56,386 bases of DNA from Nocardioides stalactiti (GTDB lineage: Bacteria; Actinomycetota; Actinomycetes; Propionibacteriales; Nocardioidaceae), in the NCBI RefSeq assembly GCF_014180715.1, contig NZ_JACEFC010000012.1:1-56386 (forward strand), read 5' to 3'. Both the position numbers and the translations under genes were made by a program. The notes under the pieces were generated by a model. That model had not been told where the DNA came from. It did no database searches and saw nothing but the letters and a program-made list of their open reading frames with translations. Shown here one piece after another: positions 43,801 through 55,800 of this stretch (its first letter is position 1; each line of letters begins with the position of its first letter).

Positions 43801-45008
43801 ATCGACGTCTCCGCACCGACGGACGTGCCGACGAGGACTCCCCCTCCCTTGGTCGGCGGTGTCGTGCCGGCCGCACGTCGCACCATGACGCCCTCGAAGT
43901 CGGCGTCGCCGGGGTTGGTCCAGCTCAAGGTCACGTGGTCGTGGGCCAGGTCCGACGTCGTGACACCGGTGACCAGGCCCGGCGGCGTGGTGTCGGGCGG
44001 GTCCTCCGTCGTCCCCTGCACCGTCGCCGCGGCGGCGTAGTTCGGCACCTCGTCGTGAGCGAAGAGCGCGTAGCTGTAGGTGGTGCCGGCGACCAGCCCG
44101 TCGTCGACGACGAACTCGGTGAACGCGGGGACGTCGGCCACCAGGACGCCGGAGGTCAGCGTCGGCGGGGTCGTGCCCTGGATCCGGCGGACCATCACGC
44201 CGTCGAGGTCCGTGTCGGTCGGGTCGATCCAGCTCAGGTCGATCGAGGTCCGAGTGGTGAAGGTGACGCTCACGGAGCGCACGGCGCCCGGCGGCGTGGT
44301 GTCCGGCGGCGCGCTGACGACGACCGAGCGGGTCGCGCTCGTCGTCGCCGCGGCTCCGTTGGCGGCCTCGGTGCGTGCCCGGAAGACCTTCGTCCCTGCC
44401 GTGGCGCCGACCGGGACGTTGGCGGTGAGCTTGCCCGTGGCGTCCTGGACGCCGGTCGCGACCGCGGTCCAGGTGGTGCCGTCACGACGCTCGATCGTCA
44501 CCGGTCGGGCTGCGCGGACGGGCGAGAACGTCGCCGTCGCCGCGACCTGGCTCCCGGTCACCGCCGACGCGGGCATGGTCAGCGTGGCCGACTGCGCGGC
44601 GACGGTCAGCGTCTTCACCGGCGTCACGACGTCGGCGAGCACTCGTCCGTTGACGGTCGTCCTCGGCGCGTGGACGCGGTACTTCGTGGTCGTCGCCGGC
44701 GCAGCGAAGGTGAAGGAGAACGCGCCCTTCACGCTCTTGCTCCTGGTCACCACGGTCCACGTGTCGCCGCTCTTGCGCTCAAGACGCACCGGGCGCGCGA
44801 GCTTCGGCGGCACAGCGCCAGTCGCCTTCACCGACTCCCCCGCAATCACCGTCGCGGGCGTCAGCGTCAACGAGCCGGCTGTCCCTGCCCGGAGGTCGCG
44901 GTGGACCGGGGCTGCGGAAGCGAGCTGAGGGACGAGGGCGCAGAGGAGGATCAGGGCCAGAACCCCCGATCGTCGGCACGCGCCCCCCGACGTGTACCGA
45001 TCAGTCAT
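40845..45008 (-). CDS. Very large secreted Ig/FnIII/beta-propeller protein
   Basis: This 1387-residue protein has an N-terminal signal (RSGVLALILLCALVPQLASA). Two Ig-like modules follow (about 45-240), then three near-identical FnIII-like modules each starting DTxPPG (about 240-540) and a PQQ/YncE-like propeller (about 560-930). A putative-Ig module (AGTPYSASLAVTADTTDPVTWSVVGGALPAGMSL) and a second propeller (about 1060-1387) complete it. No anchor or enzyme motif is present. It is probably an extracellular binding or surface-layer-associated protein. It interrupts an otherwise conserved housekeeping block between rluB and tyrA. Confidence 0.85.
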   Translation of the reverse strand: MTDRYTSGGACRRSGVLALILLCALVPQLASAAPVHRDLRAGTAGSLTLTPATVIAGESVKATGAVPPKLARPVRLERKSGDTWTVVTRSKSVKGAFSFTFAAPATTTKYRVHAPRTTVNGRVLADVVTPVKTLTVAAQSATLTMPASAVTGSQVAATATFSPVRAARPVTIERRDGTTWTAVATGVQDATGKLTANVPVGATAGTKVFRARTEAANGAAATTSATRSVVVSAPPDTTPPGAVRSVSVTFTTRTSIDLSWIDPTDTDLDGVMVRRIQGTTPPTLTSGVLVADVPAFTEFVVDDGLVAGTTYSYALFAHDEVPNYAAAATVQGTTEDPPDTTPPGLVTGVTTSDLAHDHVTLSWTNPGDADFEGVMVRRAAGTTPPTKGGGVLVGTSVGAETSMEDYGLAPSKTYTYALFTMDEVPNYSAGVATTVTTPRDDTEPPGPVTDLRSTSATATGISLAWTNPTDTDFAGIEVRRLKGAVAPIDRTEGTLVTTTGPSATTFSDSGLASASTYSYAFFPFDDLGNYAFYPDMVSAVTDSAGASTTADWVQPRFGPEHRSWSAQETTIRPSTIASLQQEWSTTDGAGLPAIAGTTLYVSAYTSRGSELAAYDIRDSSKLWSVPTPDCGVAPMVTATLVILVCGSVKAYARGGSHQLVWDTGVAEANQFFQSGLVAGETVVVWTADRVAAFRLSDGEQLWQQLLPSGTTSITDVAVSGTRVVVGYDTRLRALSSTTGAQLWTQPGSAYSLAIADGWIYVNNDGSLRRFALDTGAPGWTVTPELGIRSVQAVDANTVYVWSAEFTELGLEQSYLRAMRTTDGGEKWSVGVPARVGGVAVTGALVWVKSTRTFADGRATDLIALNRNDGGQMRSIHFDANMSLVADDIAFGAGKVVAVHGSSPENPDTARMRVYGLQGSIPEIATRVLPLGRAGTPYSASLAVTADTTDPVTWSVVGGALPAGMSLAPDGTLSGTPSSAVRAEVTIRATSSNGRTRQRTYPLHVVPATSAHDWTTGGSAEARNPFVPGTGALDITLSPGFSSRWSTAAVGDGSAAYQTNVVVKGTRFYTVAGSGVMRAYDITGTTANRAPLWSTAAPGIDDLPDPNNYFKGSIAMGTTAIVGVDQFGRLHAVRISDGLLLWSSPPSDPAYTTPFVTGGTVVVRDQSDGRLHAFAVADGAPRWVGTGTDLTGWNELSAAGGRIYGIADCVVYALSPSTGAVLWDTEMLTSAADCANFPSTAPIVDGGRIYASEGGSKLIADAATGAAQVRFRSSDFGGMAGVVVGGLWIYGDFDGKIVAVDAVSGAVVWRRDIPSEFSSGISFAATGDLLIASNSTTLLGIDRLTGETVWAGGTVSSGIGDITRETLAIGGNRILVPTTTGVRAYGPL

Positions 45009-45074
45009 GCGGGGAAAGTTAAAGCCCGATCAGAGCCGCCGTTCGCCGAGTTGCCCAATCTTTACCTGCACGTC

Positions 45075-45842
45075 TCAGAGCCCGACGCCGTCGAGGAGCG
45101 CGCCCAGCTCGTCGTTGGTGAGCTCGCGGGTGGTCCCGGCCTTGAGCGTCCCGAGGTCGACCGGTCCGAACCGGGTGCGGGTGAGCTTGCGGACCGGGTG
45201 ACCGACGTGCTCGAGCAGCCGTCGCACGATCCGGTTGCGGCCCTCGTGGATGACCAGCTCGATGATCGACTTCTCCGCGGCAGCGTCGATCACCCGGGCC
45301 CGTCGTACCTCCACGGGGCCGTCGTCGAGGGTGACGCCCTCGAGCAGGTCGGCGAGGGTGCCCTTGGCCAGGCGGCCGGTGACCTCGGCGACGTAGGTCT
45401 TCTCGACCTCGAACGACGGGTGCGCCATCCGGTGCGCGAACTCACCGTCGTTGGTGAGCAGCAGCAGGCCCGAGGTGTCGGTGTCGAGCCGCCCGACGTG
45501 GAAGAGCCGGAGCGCCGGGTCGGCCGCGAGCCGGTCGGCGACCACGTCGGTGATCGTGCGGCGCCCCTCCGGGTCCGACATCGTCGACACCACGCCCGTC
45601 GGCTTGTTGAGGACCAGGTAGACGTGGTCGCTCAGCGGCGGCAACCGCTGTCCCGACACCTTGATGACCGCGACCCGCGGGTCGACCTTGGTGCCGAGCC
45701 GGGTGACGACCTCCCCGTCGACCTCGACCTCGCCGTCGAGCATGAGCTCCTCGCACTTGCGCCGCGACGCGACTCCGGACTGCGCGAGCAGCTTCTGCAG
45801 ACGGACGAGTCCCTCCGCGTCGGTCTCGATCTCGCGGGTCAC
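45075..45842 (-). CDS. rluB: 23S rRNA pseudouridine synthase RluB-type
   Basis: This 255-residue protein has an S4 RNA-binding domain at the N-terminus (VRLQKLLAQSGVASRRKCEELMLDGEVEVDG). The RsuA-family catalytic domain follows, with the active Asp in HVGRLDTDTSGLLLLTNDG. It isomerises a uridine of 23S rRNA. The GTG start overlaps the scpB stop (GTGA), the conserved scpA-scpB-rluB order. Confidence 0.93.
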   Translation of the reverse strand: MTREIETDAEGLVRLQKLLAQSGVASRRKCEELMLDGEVEVDGEVVTRLGTKVDPRVAVIKVSGQRLPPLSDHVYLVLNKPTGVVSTMSDPEGRRTITDVVADRLAADPALRLFHVGRLDTDTSGLLLLTNDGEFAHRMAHPSFEVEKTYVAEVTGRLAKGTLADLLEGVTLDDGPVEVRRARVIDAAAEKSIIELVIHEGRNRIVRRLLEHVGHPVRKLTRTRFGPVDLGTLKAGTTRELTNDELGALLDGVGL

Positions 45843-46513
45843 TCGGTGCCTTCGACGGGATCGGTGTCCGTGTCCGGGGCGGCAGCGGCCTCGGGCTCCC
45901 CCGCGACGTCGTCAGGGGCAGGTGCCTCGGGCACATGTGCGGCAGCAGCCAGCTCCTCCTCCATGTCCTCGATCCCCGGGAGGTACGGCGCCAGCTCGGG
46001 CAGGTCCTCGAGGGAGACCACACCGATCCGCTCGAGGAAGTACGACGTGGTGCGATAGAGCGTCGCGCCGTGCTCACCGTCGTGGCCGGCCTCCTCCACG
46101 AGGCCGCGGTTGACGAGGGTGCGCATGACGCCGTCGACGTTGACGCCGCGGATCGCCGAGACCCGGGCGCGGGAGACGGGCTGCTGGTAGGCGACGACCG
46201 CGAGCGTCTCGAGGGCGGCCTGGGTGAGCCGCGCCTGCTGGCCGTCGAGCACGAACGCCTCGACCACTCCTGCGTACTCGTCACGCGTGTAGAAGCGCCA
46301 GCCCCCGGCCACGTTGCGCAGCTCGAAGCCGCGACCCTGCTCGTCGTACTCGGCCGCGAGGCCGGTCAGGGCCGCGGTGACCTCACCCTCGGGGTAGCCG
46401 ACGGCGGACGCGAGCGCGAGGGTGTCGAGCGGCTGGTCGGCGACCATGAGCACCGCCTCGAGAGCGGGTCGCAGCTCGGCCAGGGGGACGGCGAGGACCT
46501 CCTCAGTCGTCAT
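45839..46513 (-). CDS. scpB: Condensin subunit ScpB
   Basis: This 224-residue protein has two winged-helix domains (LRPALEAVLMVADQPLDTLALASAVGY; LTQAALETLAVVAYQQPVSRARVSAIRGVNVDG), the ScpB signature. An acidic, Pro-rich tail is disordered. It works with ScpA and SMC in chromosome compaction. It overlaps scpA by 11 bp and rluB by 4 bp. Confidence 0.95.
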   Translation of the reverse strand: MTTEEVLAVPLAELRPALEAVLMVADQPLDTLALASAVGYPEGEVTAALTGLAAEYDEQGRGFELRNVAGGWRFYTRDEYAGVVEAFVLDGQQARLTQAALETLAVVAYQQPVSRARVSAIRGVNVDGVMRTLVNRGLVEEAGHDGEHGATLYRTTSYFLERIGVVSLEDLPELAPYLPGIEDMEEELAAAAHVPEAPAPDDVAGEPEAAAAPDTDTDPVEGTE

Positions 46514-47399
46514 CAGTGGTCTCCTCTGGATCGGTGGGGGTCTCGGACTCGCCCTCGGGCAGCACCGGCTGACCGTCGAACTCGTCGGTGATGAGCTCCT
46601 CGACGTCGACGTCCTCGCTGCCGGTCCACCGGACCGTGAGCTCGCCGAGGGCGGTGACCTGCTCGAAGGCGACGGCCCCCTCGCGGAAGAGCTCGAGCAG
46701 CGACAGGAACCGGGCGACGGTCGTGAGGGTGTCCGGTGAGTCGCCGCACAGCGCGCGGAAGGTCATCGTGCCCGACCGCTGGAGCCGCTCCATGACGATC
46801 GCTGCCTGCTCGCGCACGCTGACCGCCGGGGCGTGGATGTGGTGGAGGGTGAGCTCGGCCTCGACCTTCGGCTCGAGCGCCTTCGCGGCCAGGCCGGCGA
46901 ACTGCTCGAGCCCGATGCCGATGAGGACCTCGGGCAGCAGGTTGGCGAACCGCTCCTCCAGGCCGACGGCACGCGGGTGACGACGCGCCTCGGCGGAGAG
47001 CCGGGCGTCGAGCACGCCGGCGATCTGCTTGTAGGCCTTGTACTGCAGCAGTCGCGCGAAGAGCAGGTCGCGCGCCTCGAGCAGCGCGAGGTCCTCCTCG
47101 TCCTCGACATCACCCTGGGGCAGCAGCCGGGCCGCCTTGAGGTCGAGCAGGGTCGCCGCGACGAGCAGGAACGACGTGGTCTCCTCCAGGTCGATGGAGT
47201 CGTCGTTCGTCAGCTGCTTGGCGTGGGCGATGAACTCGTCGGTGACCTGCGACAGCGCGATCTCGGTGACGTCCAGCTTGTGCTTAGAGATCAGGCTCAG
47301 GAGCAGGTCGAAAGGGCCCTCGAAGTTGTCGAGGCGGACCTCGAACGCACTTCGTTCCTCACTTCGACCGGCGACCGTCACCGGTGAATCATTGCTCAC
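46503..47399 (-). CDS. scpA: Kleisin condensin subunit ScpA
   Basis: This 298-residue kleisin starts at GTG 47399. Its N-domain FEVRLDNFEGPFDLLLSLISKHKLDVTEIALSQVTDEFI is diagnostic. The C-domain winged helix (TMTFRALCGDSPDTLTTVARFLSLLELFREGAVAFEQ) binds the SMC head. Partner genes scpB and parA are in the same overlapping transcript. An acidic C-terminal tail follows the core. Confidence 0.95.
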   Translation of the reverse strand: MSNDSPVTVAGRSEERSAFEVRLDNFEGPFDLLLSLISKHKLDVTEIALSQVTDEFIAHAKQLTNDDSIDLEETTSFLLVAATLLDLKAARLLPQGDVEDEEDLALLEARDLLFARLLQYKAYKQIAGVLDARLSAEARRHPRAVGLEERFANLLPEVLIGIGLEQFAGLAAKALEPKVEAELTLHHIHAPAVSVREQAAIVMERLQRSGTMTFRALCGDSPDTLTTVARFLSLLELFREGAVAFEQVTALGELTVRWTGSEDVDVEELITDEFDGQPVLPEGESETPTDPEETTDDD

Positions 47400-47757
47400 G
47401 CAGTCGCCTGACCAGCGCGGAGTCCTCCCCGTGAGCCTCGAAGTCGGCCAGCACGAGGCCGAGCGCCTCGCGCACGAGTCGGCCGCGGTCGACCCCGAGG
47501 CCGTGCCGACCGCGCAGGTGCAGGCGCACCTGCTCGATCTCCATCAGCTCCTCGGAGGTGACGTAGACCGTCATCTTCTCGTCGTGGCGGATCCGTCCGG
47601 AGGGCCGCTTCTCTCCCTGCGTCGCGTCGGACGCATCGGCTGCGTCGGCCGGCGCGTCCGGGACGGCGCGCACCGAAGCCCGCTTCGGCGCCTGCGGTTC
47701 GGGCGCCTCGGGGTCGGCGGTGGGGCGGAAGAGGTCGTCGGCGGTCGGCAGGCTCAC
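47389..47757 (-). CDS. Small basic/ribbon-helix-helix-like partner of ParA
   Basis: This 122-residue protein starts at GTG 47757 in a GTGA overlap with parA. The N-terminal half is disordered and Ala/Pro/Asp-rich. The C-terminal half (KMTVYVTSEELMEIEQVRLHLRGRHGLGVDRGRLVREALGLVLADFEAHG) looks like a ribbon-helix-helix DNA-binding fold. Its position between parA and scpA suggests a DNA-binding partner of this orphan ParA; this is inferred from context. Confidence 0.7.
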   Translation of the reverse strand: MSLPTADDLFRPTADPEAPEPQAPKRASVRAVPDAPADAADASDATQGEKRPSGRIRHDEKMTVYVTSEELMEIEQVRLHLRGRHGLGVDRGRLVREALGLVLADFEAHGEDSALVRRLREQ

Positions 47758-48800
47758 GCGTCGAGGCACCGGAGCGCCACCTCCTTCGCCAGCTGCCGAT
47801 AGGCCTCTGCGCCGCTCGACTCCGAGGCGTACGACGTGATCGGCTCGCCCGCCACCGTGGAGTCGCTGAACTTCACCGTGCGGCGGATGACGGTGTGGAA
47901 GACCTTGTCCTCCCACGCCTGGACGAGCCGCTCGAGGACCTCGCGCCCGTGCAGCGTGCGGCCGTCGAACATGGTGCCGAGCACGCCGTCGATCTCGAGC
48001 TGGGGGTTGAGCCGCTCCTGCACCTTGTCGATGGTGTTCTTGAGCAGCGCGACGCCGCGGAGGGCGAAGTACTCGCACTCGAGCGGCACGATGACGCCGT
48101 GCGAGGCCGTCAGCGCGTTGACGGTCAGCAGACCCAGGGACGGCTGACAGTCGATGAGGATGACGTCGTAGTGGGCGATCGCCGGGCCGAGCACCCGCTG
48201 GAGGGTCTGCTCGCGGGCGACCTCGTGGACCAGCTGCACCTCGGCGGCGGACAGGTCGATGTTGGAGGGCAGCAGGTCCATGCCGGGCACGCCGGAGGGC
48301 ACGACGACGTCCTCGATCCGCGTCTCGCGGTCCATGAGGAGGTTGTAGACCGTCATGTCCATCTCGTGCGGGTTGAGCCCGAGACCGACGGAGAGCGAGC
48401 CCTGCGGGTCGAAGTCGACGAGCAGGACGCGGCGCCCGAACTCGGCCAGGGCAGCACCGAGGTTGATGGTCGTCGTGGTCTTGCCGACGCCACCCTTCTG
48501 GTTGCACATCGAGATGACCCGGGCCGGACCGTGCTCGGTGATCGGCTTCGGGTCGGGCAGGACCGGCATCGGCCGACCCGTGGGGCCGAGCGGGCGGCCG
48601 GCGGCGGACGCCTCGATCAGGACCTCGGGATCCGCGGCGGTGCCAGCAGCAGCGGCCGCCCCGGGATCGACCGCAGGCATCTCCGGCCGGGCAAAGGGAA
48701 GCAGGTCGGACACCTGGTCCACGTCGTGGGTCCTCTCGGGGATTCTCGCCCGAGGTGGCATGTCAGGAGCGCTGGAACCGGACGGGAATCCACCAAGCAT
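47754..48800 (-). CDS. ParA-family ATPase
   Basis: This 348-residue protein starts at ATG 48800 behind GAGGTG. A disordered Pro/Ala leader of about 90 residues precedes the deviant Walker A CNQKGGVGKTTTTINLG, followed by LLVDFDPQGSL and VILIDCQPSLGLL. It is not the oriC-linked Soj, given its position with scpA/scpB and lack of ParB. In actinobacteria this second ParA always sits beside the condensin genes. It probably helps chromosome organisation. Confidence 0.9.
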   Translation of the reverse strand: MLGGFPSGSSAPDMPPRARIPERTHDVDQVSDLLPFARPEMPAVDPGAAAAAGTAADPEVLIEASAAGRPLGPTGRPMPVLPDPKPITEHGPARVISMCNQKGGVGKTTTTINLGAALAEFGRRVLLVDFDPQGSLSVGLGLNPHEMDMTVYNLLMDRETRIEDVVVPSGVPGMDLLPSNIDLSAAEVQLVHEVAREQTLQRVLGPAIAHYDVILIDCQPSLGLLTVNALTASHGVIVPLECEYFALRGVALLKNTIDKVQERLNPQLEIDGVLGTMFDGRTLHGREVLERLVQAWEDKVFHTVIRRTVKFSDSTVAGEPITSYASESSGAEAYRQLAKEVALRCLDA

Positions 48801-48920
48801 GAAACGTCACCTCGAAGCCGTCACGGGCGGCTTCCCCACCGCCCTGAACTGATCGTGGCTTCCAGTCAACATTGTCGACACGGCGACATTGCGCAGACAC
48901 GCGGGACCGTCGGCCAGGGC

Positions 48921-51440
48921 TTACAACCGGCGCATCGACACCGTTCGTACGACGGCCTCGCCCGCCTCGTCCGAGGCGGCCAGGTCGACCTCGGCCTCGA
49001 TCACCCAGTCGTGGTGCCCCTCGGGGTCGTGGAGGGTCTGGGTGACCGCCCAGGTGCTCGGCCGGCGCTCGACCGCGAGCAGGTCGGGGCCACGTGCGTC
49101 GCCGTCGGTCAGGACCCGGTCGTGCTCGTCGTAGTAGTCCCCGATCGCCTGGTCCCACTCGGCGCGACCGAACGTCGGCTCGCTCTCGAGGGCCTCGAGC
49201 CCGTCGAGGTCGTCGCGGGCGACCAGGTCGACGCGACGCCACAGCGCGTTGCGGACCATCACGTCGAAGACCCGTCCCTGCTGGCTCAGCGGCCGTGGGG
49301 GCGGCGGCGGGGCGTGCTCACGAACCGCTCGCGACGCGTGGTCAGGATCGGTGAGCGCCTCCCACTCGTCCAGCAGCGAGGAGTCGACCTGTCGGATCGT
49401 CTCCCCCAGCCACTCGACGAGCAGGTCGAGCTCCTCGGTCCGCAGCGACGCCGGCACGGTCTGGCGCAGCGCGCGGTAGGCATCGGTGAGGTAGCGCAGG
49501 ACCAGCCCCTCCGACCGGGCGACCTGGTAGCGGCTCACCAGGTCGGTGAACCCCATGCCCTGCTCCCACATCTCCCGGACCACCGACTTCGGCGCGAGCG
49601 CGTCCGGCGAGAGCCACGGGTGCCGTTCGCGGTAGGTCTCGTAGAGCGGCTCCAGCAGGTCGGCGAGCGGCTGCGGCCACGTGACGTCCTCGATGAGGGT
49701 CATCCGCTCCTCGTACTCGACTCCCTCCGCCTTGAGCGCGGCGATCGCCTCGCCACGCGCGGCGTGCTGCTGGGCGAAGAGCAGCGGCCGCGGCGCCTCG
49801 AGCACCGCCTCGACCACGGACACCACGTCGAGGGTGAAGGTCTCGCCGGCCGGGTCGAGCACGTCCAGCACCGCCAGCGCGAAGTGCGACAGCGGCTGGT
49901 TGAGCGCGAAGTCCGCGGGCAGCGCCTCGGTGAGAACGTAACGGCGGCCGAACGCGTCGACCTCGTCGAGCCGGGTGAGCACCTCCGACGCGACCAGGCT
50001 CCGGGTGAGCCGCAGGGCGCGTTTCGCGAGCCGGAGCTGGCTGCGCCGGTCCTCGTGGTTGTCGGTCAGCAGACGTCGCATGACCGGGAACGCGTCCTCC
50101 TCGCGGGAGAGCACGTTGACCAGCATCGCGTTGTCAACCTTCATCTGCGACTTGAGGGGCTCGGGCCGACCCTCGACCAGCTTGTCGAAGGTCTGCTCGG
50201 TCCACACGACCGTCCCGGGCGGCGGCTTCTTCAGGGTCGGCTTGCTCGACCGCTTGGCGCGCTGCGCCTCGCTCATGGCGGCATTCTTGGCCTCGGACTT
50301 CGCCTTGGCCTTCTCGTTCTCGATGACGTGCTCGGGTGCCTGCACGACGACGTAGCCGGCGGTGTCGAAGCCGGCCCGGCCCGCCCGTCCCGCGATCTGG
50401 AGGAACTCGCGGGACTTCAGCACCCGCTGGCGCTGGCCGTCGTACTTGGCGAGCGCGGTGAACAGCACGGTGCGGATCGGCACGTTGATGCCGACACCGA
50501 GCGTGTCGGTCCCGCAGATGACCGTCAGCAGACCCGCCTGGGCGAGCTGCTCGACGAGCCGGCGGTAGCGCGGCAGCATCCCGGCGTGGTGGACGCCGAT
50601 GCCGCGCCGGAGAAGCTGCGAGAGCGTCTTGCCGAAGCCGGCCGCGAACCGCACGTCGGCGAGCCGCTCCGCGATCGCGGCCCGCGCCTCCGCGGAGGCC
50701 TCGTGGGTCTTCCGGGCGAGCAGGCCGGTGGCGTGCTCGACGGCGGCAGCCTGGGTGAAGTGCACGACGTAGACGGGCCCCTGGCCGGTCGTCACCAGCT
50801 CCTCGAGCGTCTCCTCGGTCGGTGTCAGCGACCACGAAAACGTCAGCGGCACCGGCCGTACGGCGTCGTCGACCACCGCGGTGTCGCGACCGTTGCGCCG
50901 GGTGATGTCGGCCGCGAGCTCGGTGACGTCACCGAGCGTGGCCGACATCAACAGGTGCTGGGCCTGGGGCAGCTCGATGAGCGGCACCTGCCAGGCCCAG
51001 CCGCGGCCGGGTTCGCCGTAGAAGTGGAACTCATCCATCACCACCAGTCCGACGTCGGCGGCGGACCCTTCGCGCAGCGCGATGTTGGCCAGCACCTCCG
51101 CCGTGCAGCAGATGATCGGGGCATCCGCGTTGACGGCGACGTCGCCGGTGAGCATCCCGACGTCGTCGGCGCCGAACACGGCGCAGAGCTCGAAGAACTT
51201 CTCGCTCACCAGGGCCTTGATCGGCGCCGTGTAGAAGCTGACCCGGTCGTCGGCCAGCGCTGCCATGTGGGCCGCCAGCGCGACCAGCGACTTCCCCGAC
51301 CCGGTCGGCGTCGCGAGGACGACGTTGTTGCCGGCGAGGAGCTCGAGCACCGCCTCCTCCTGGTGGGGGTAGAGCTCCAGCCCACGGTCCGCGACGAGCG
51401 CCATCAGACGGTCGTAGGCAACCTCGGAGGGGTCACCCAT
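48921..51440 (-). CDS. Ski2/HelY-like DEAD-box helicase
   Basis: This 839-residue protein starts at ATG 51440, overlapping xerD by 8 bp. Motif I is ATPTGSGKS, the DEFH box is [16 protein letters not shown] is motif III, and motif VI is IAGRAGRAG. After the helicase core comes a long C-terminal region of the DUF3516 type. The Ski2-like family unwinds RNA or DNA. The exact substrate is not known. It is convergent with no gene and follows xerD in the same direction. Confidence 0.88.
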   Translation of the reverse strand: MGDPSEVAYDRLMALVADRGLELYPHQEEAVLELLAGNNVVLATPTGSGKSLVALAAHMAALADDRVSFYTAPIKALVSEKFFELCAVFGADDVGMLTGDVAVNADAPIICCTAEVLANIALREGSAADVGLVVMDEFHFYGEPGRGWAWQVPLIELPQAQHLLMSATLGDVTELAADITRRNGRDTAVVDDAVRPVPLTFSWSLTPTEETLEELVTTGQGPVYVVHFTQAAAVEHATGLLARKTHEASAEARAAIAERLADVRFAAGFGKTLSQLLRRGIGVHHAGMLPRYRRLVEQLAQAGLLTVICGTDTLGVGINVPIRTVLFTALAKYDGQRQRVLKSREFLQIAGRAGRAGFDTAGYVVVQAPEHVIENEKAKAKSEAKNAAMSEAQRAKRSSKPTLKKPPPGTVVWTEQTFDKLVEGRPEPLKSQMKVDNAMLVNVLSREEDAFPVMRRLLTDNHEDRRSQLRLAKRALRLTRSLVASEVLTRLDEVDAFGRRYVLTEALPADFALNQPLSHFALAVLDVLDPAGETFTLDVVSVVEAVLEAPRPLLFAQQHAARGEAIAALKAEGVEYEERMTLIEDVTWPQPLADLLEPLYETYRERHPWLSPDALAPKSVVREMWEQGMGFTDLVSRYQVARSEGLVLRYLTDAYRALRQTVPASLRTEELDLLVEWLGETIRQVDSSLLDEWEALTDPDHASRAVREHAPPPPPRPLSQQGRVFDVMVRNALWRRVDLVARDDLDGLEALESEPTFGRAEWDQAIGDYYDEHDRVLTDGDARGPDLLAVERRPSTWAVTQTLHDPEGHHDWVIEAEVDLAASDEAGEAVVRTVSMRRL

Positions 51441-52377
51441 GGCGGGCTCGCGGGTGGGCGGTCGCAAAGACCTCGCGCAGGTTGTCGACCGTGACGAGCG
51501 TGTAGACCTGGGTGGTCGTCACCGACGCGTGCCCGAGGAGCTCCTGCACGACGCGCACGTCGGCGCCGCCGTCGAGCAGGTGGGTCGCGAACGAGTGGCG
51601 GAGGGTGTGGGGCGACACGTCCTTGGTGACTCCGGCCCGGTCGGCGGCCTTGACCAGGACCGCCCACGCCGACTGCCGCGAGAGCCGACCGCCCCGGGCG
51701 TTGAGGAACAGCGCGGGCGTGCCCTTGCCCTCGGCGGAGAGTGCCGGTCGTCCCCTCACGAGGTACGCCGAGACGGCGTCGCGCGCGTAGGAACCGATCG
51801 GGACGATGCGCTCCTTGCCGCCCTTGCCGGCCAGCAGGACGGTGTCGTCCTCACCCGCGACGTCCACGTCGTCGACGTCGAGCCCGACCGCCTCGCTGAT
51901 CCGTGCACCGGTGCCGTAGAGGACCTCCAGCAGCGCGCGGTCGCGCAACGCGAGCGGCGTACCCGGAGCCCCGGCGGCCTCGAGGATCGCCTCGACGTCG
52001 CCGAGCGGGAGGGCCTTCGGAAGCCGCTTGGCGGGACTCGGCGGCTTCACGGCGGCCGCCGGGTCGAGCGCCGCGAGGCCGTCGGCGACCGCGAACTTGT
52101 GGAAGCCGCGGACCGCGACGACCGTCCGCGCCGCCGACGCGGCACCGAGCGGCGGGTGCACCGCGTCACCCTCCCGGAGCCGCACCAGGAAGTCGGTGAC
52201 CGTCGTCTCGGTGATCGCGTCGAGGGTGCTCACGGCCAGCTGGTCGAGGAACTCGCGGTAGCGCCGCAGGTCGCGCCGGTACGACGACAAGGTGTTGGCG
52301 GCGAGCCCCTTCTCGATGCTCAGGTGGTCGAGGTAGGTCCGGACCGCCCGGTCGATCGGCCCCGGCGGGGTACTCAG
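51433..52377 (-). CDS. xerD: Chromosome-dimer recombinase XerD
   Basis: This 314-residue tyrosine recombinase has N-terminal helices ([26 protein letters not shown]) and the catalytic set [34 protein letters not shown]. It resolves chromosome dimers at dif with XerC. No ATG/GTG/TTG is available near the expected N-terminus. CTG 52377, overlapping the ald TGA (CTGA), gives the best-fitting start, so translation may begin at CTG. It belongs to the recN-to-der core block. Confidence 0.9.
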   Translation of the reverse strand: MSTPPGPIDRAVRTYLDHLSIEKGLAANTLSSYRRDLRRYREFLDQLAVSTLDAITETTVTDFLVRLREGDAVHPPLGAASAARTVVAVRGFHKFAVADGLAALDPAAAVKPPSPAKRLPKALPLGDVEAILEAAGAPGTPLALRDRALLEVLYGTGARISEAVGLDVDDVDVAGEDDTVLLAGKGGKERIVPIGSYARDAVSAYLVRGRPALSAEGKGTPALFLNARGGRLSRQSAWAVLVKAADRAGVTKDVSPHTLRHSFATHLLDGGADVRVVQELLGHASVTTTQVYTLVTVDNLREVFATAHPRARHG

Positions 52378-53489
52378 GCGAGCGCCTCGTCGAGGGAGAC
52401 GGCCGCGATCCCGGTCGCCTGGCCGACCGGACCGTTGGTGAGCCGGCCGGCATGGGTGTTGAGGCCGAGCGCCAGGCTGGCGTCGTCGCGGCACGCACGC
52501 TGCCAGCCCTTGTCGGCCAGCGCGACGGCGTAGGGCATGGTCGCGTTGGTCAGTGCGTAGGTCGACGTGTTCGGCACCGCGCCGGGCATGTTCGCGACGC
52601 AGTAGAAGATCGAGTTGTGGACCGGGAACGTCGGGTCGGCATGGGTGGTCGGCCGGGTGTCCTCGAAGCAGCCGCCCTGGTCGACCGCGATGTCGACGAG
52701 CACCGAGCCCGGCTTCATCTGTGCCACCAGGTCGTTGGAGACCAGCTTGGGCGCGGCGGCACCCGGGATGAGGACCGAGCCGATCACGAGGTCGGCCTGC
52801 TTGACCTGCTCCTCGATCGCGAGCTTGGACGACGCCAGGCCGTGGACGCGGTTGTTGTAGCGCCAGAAGGACATCCGGAGCTTGTCGAGGTCGGTGTCGA
52901 GCAGCGTCACGTCGGCGCCCATGCCGAGCGCGATGTTGGCGGCGTTCTGGCCGGCCACGCCGGCGCCGATGACGACGACCTTGGCGTTGGCGACACCGCC
53001 GATGCCGCCGAGCAGGACACCGCTGCCGCCGTTGGCCTTGAGCAGCGAGTGGGCGCCGACCTGCGGGGCCAGGCAGCCCGCGACCTCGGACATCGGGTAG
53101 AGCAGCGGCAGGCCCCCGGACGGGAGCTGGACCGTCTCGTAGGCGATCGCGGTCACCTCACGCTGCATCAGCTCCTCGGTCAGCGGCTTGTCCGCGGCGA
53201 GGTGCAGGTAGGTGAAGAGCAGCAGGCCGGGACGGAGCCGGTGGTACTCCTCCGCGACCGGCTCCTTGACCTTGAGCACCATCTCCGCGGTGCCCCAGGT
53301 GTCGTCCGCCGTCGGGAGGATGGTCGCCCCGGCGGCCACGTACTGGTCGTCGGTGATTCCGGATCCGGCACCGGCGCCGGTCTCGATGACGACCTCGTGC
53401 CCGTGGGCGACCAGCTCGTTCACGCCGATGGGCGTGATCGCGACCCGGTACTCGTGGTTCTTGACTTCCTTCGGGATGCCGACTCTCAC
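52374..53489 (-). CDS. ald: Alanine dehydrogenase
   Basis: This 371-residue protein starts at [17 protein letters not shown], the family N-terminus with the active-site Lys/Arg region. [10 protein letters not shown] and LFTYLHLA follow, and the NAD fold is [29 protein letters not shown]. It interconverts alanine and pyruvate with NADH. It lies between the nudix gene and xerD with an 18-bp gap upstream. Confidence 0.96.
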   Translation of the reverse strand: MRVGIPKEVKNHEYRVAITPIGVNELVAHGHEVVIETGAGAGSGITDDQYVAAGATILPTADDTWGTAEMVLKVKEPVAEEYHRLRPGLLLFTYLHLAADKPLTEELMQREVTAIAYETVQLPSGGLPLLYPMSEVAGCLAPQVGAHSLLKANGGSGVLLGGIGGVANAKVVVIGAGVAGQNAANIALGMGADVTLLDTDLDKLRMSFWRYNNRVHGLASSKLAIEEQVKQADLVIGSVLIPGAAAPKLVSNDLVAQMKPGSVLVDIAVDQGGCFEDTRPTTHADPTFPVHNSIFYCVANMPGAVPNTSTYALTNATMPYAVALADKGWQRACRDDASLALGLNTHAGRLTNGPVGQATGIAAVSLDEALA

Positions 53490-53507
53490 GTCAGCGACCC
53501 TATGTGA

Positions 53508-55795
<2,288 letters not shown>

Positions 55796-55800
55796 TCAGA

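Noticed and set aside
43038..46058. Open frame of 1006 codons on the plus strand
   Set aside because: Mirror of the secreted propeller protein, rluB and scpB; no domain or ribosome site.
47895..51494. Open frame of 1199 codons on the plus strand
   Set aside because: It is antisense to parA and the helicase, which have complete motifs; its composition (Arg/Asp/Gln/Val-rich) is the usual mirror frame of high-GC genes.
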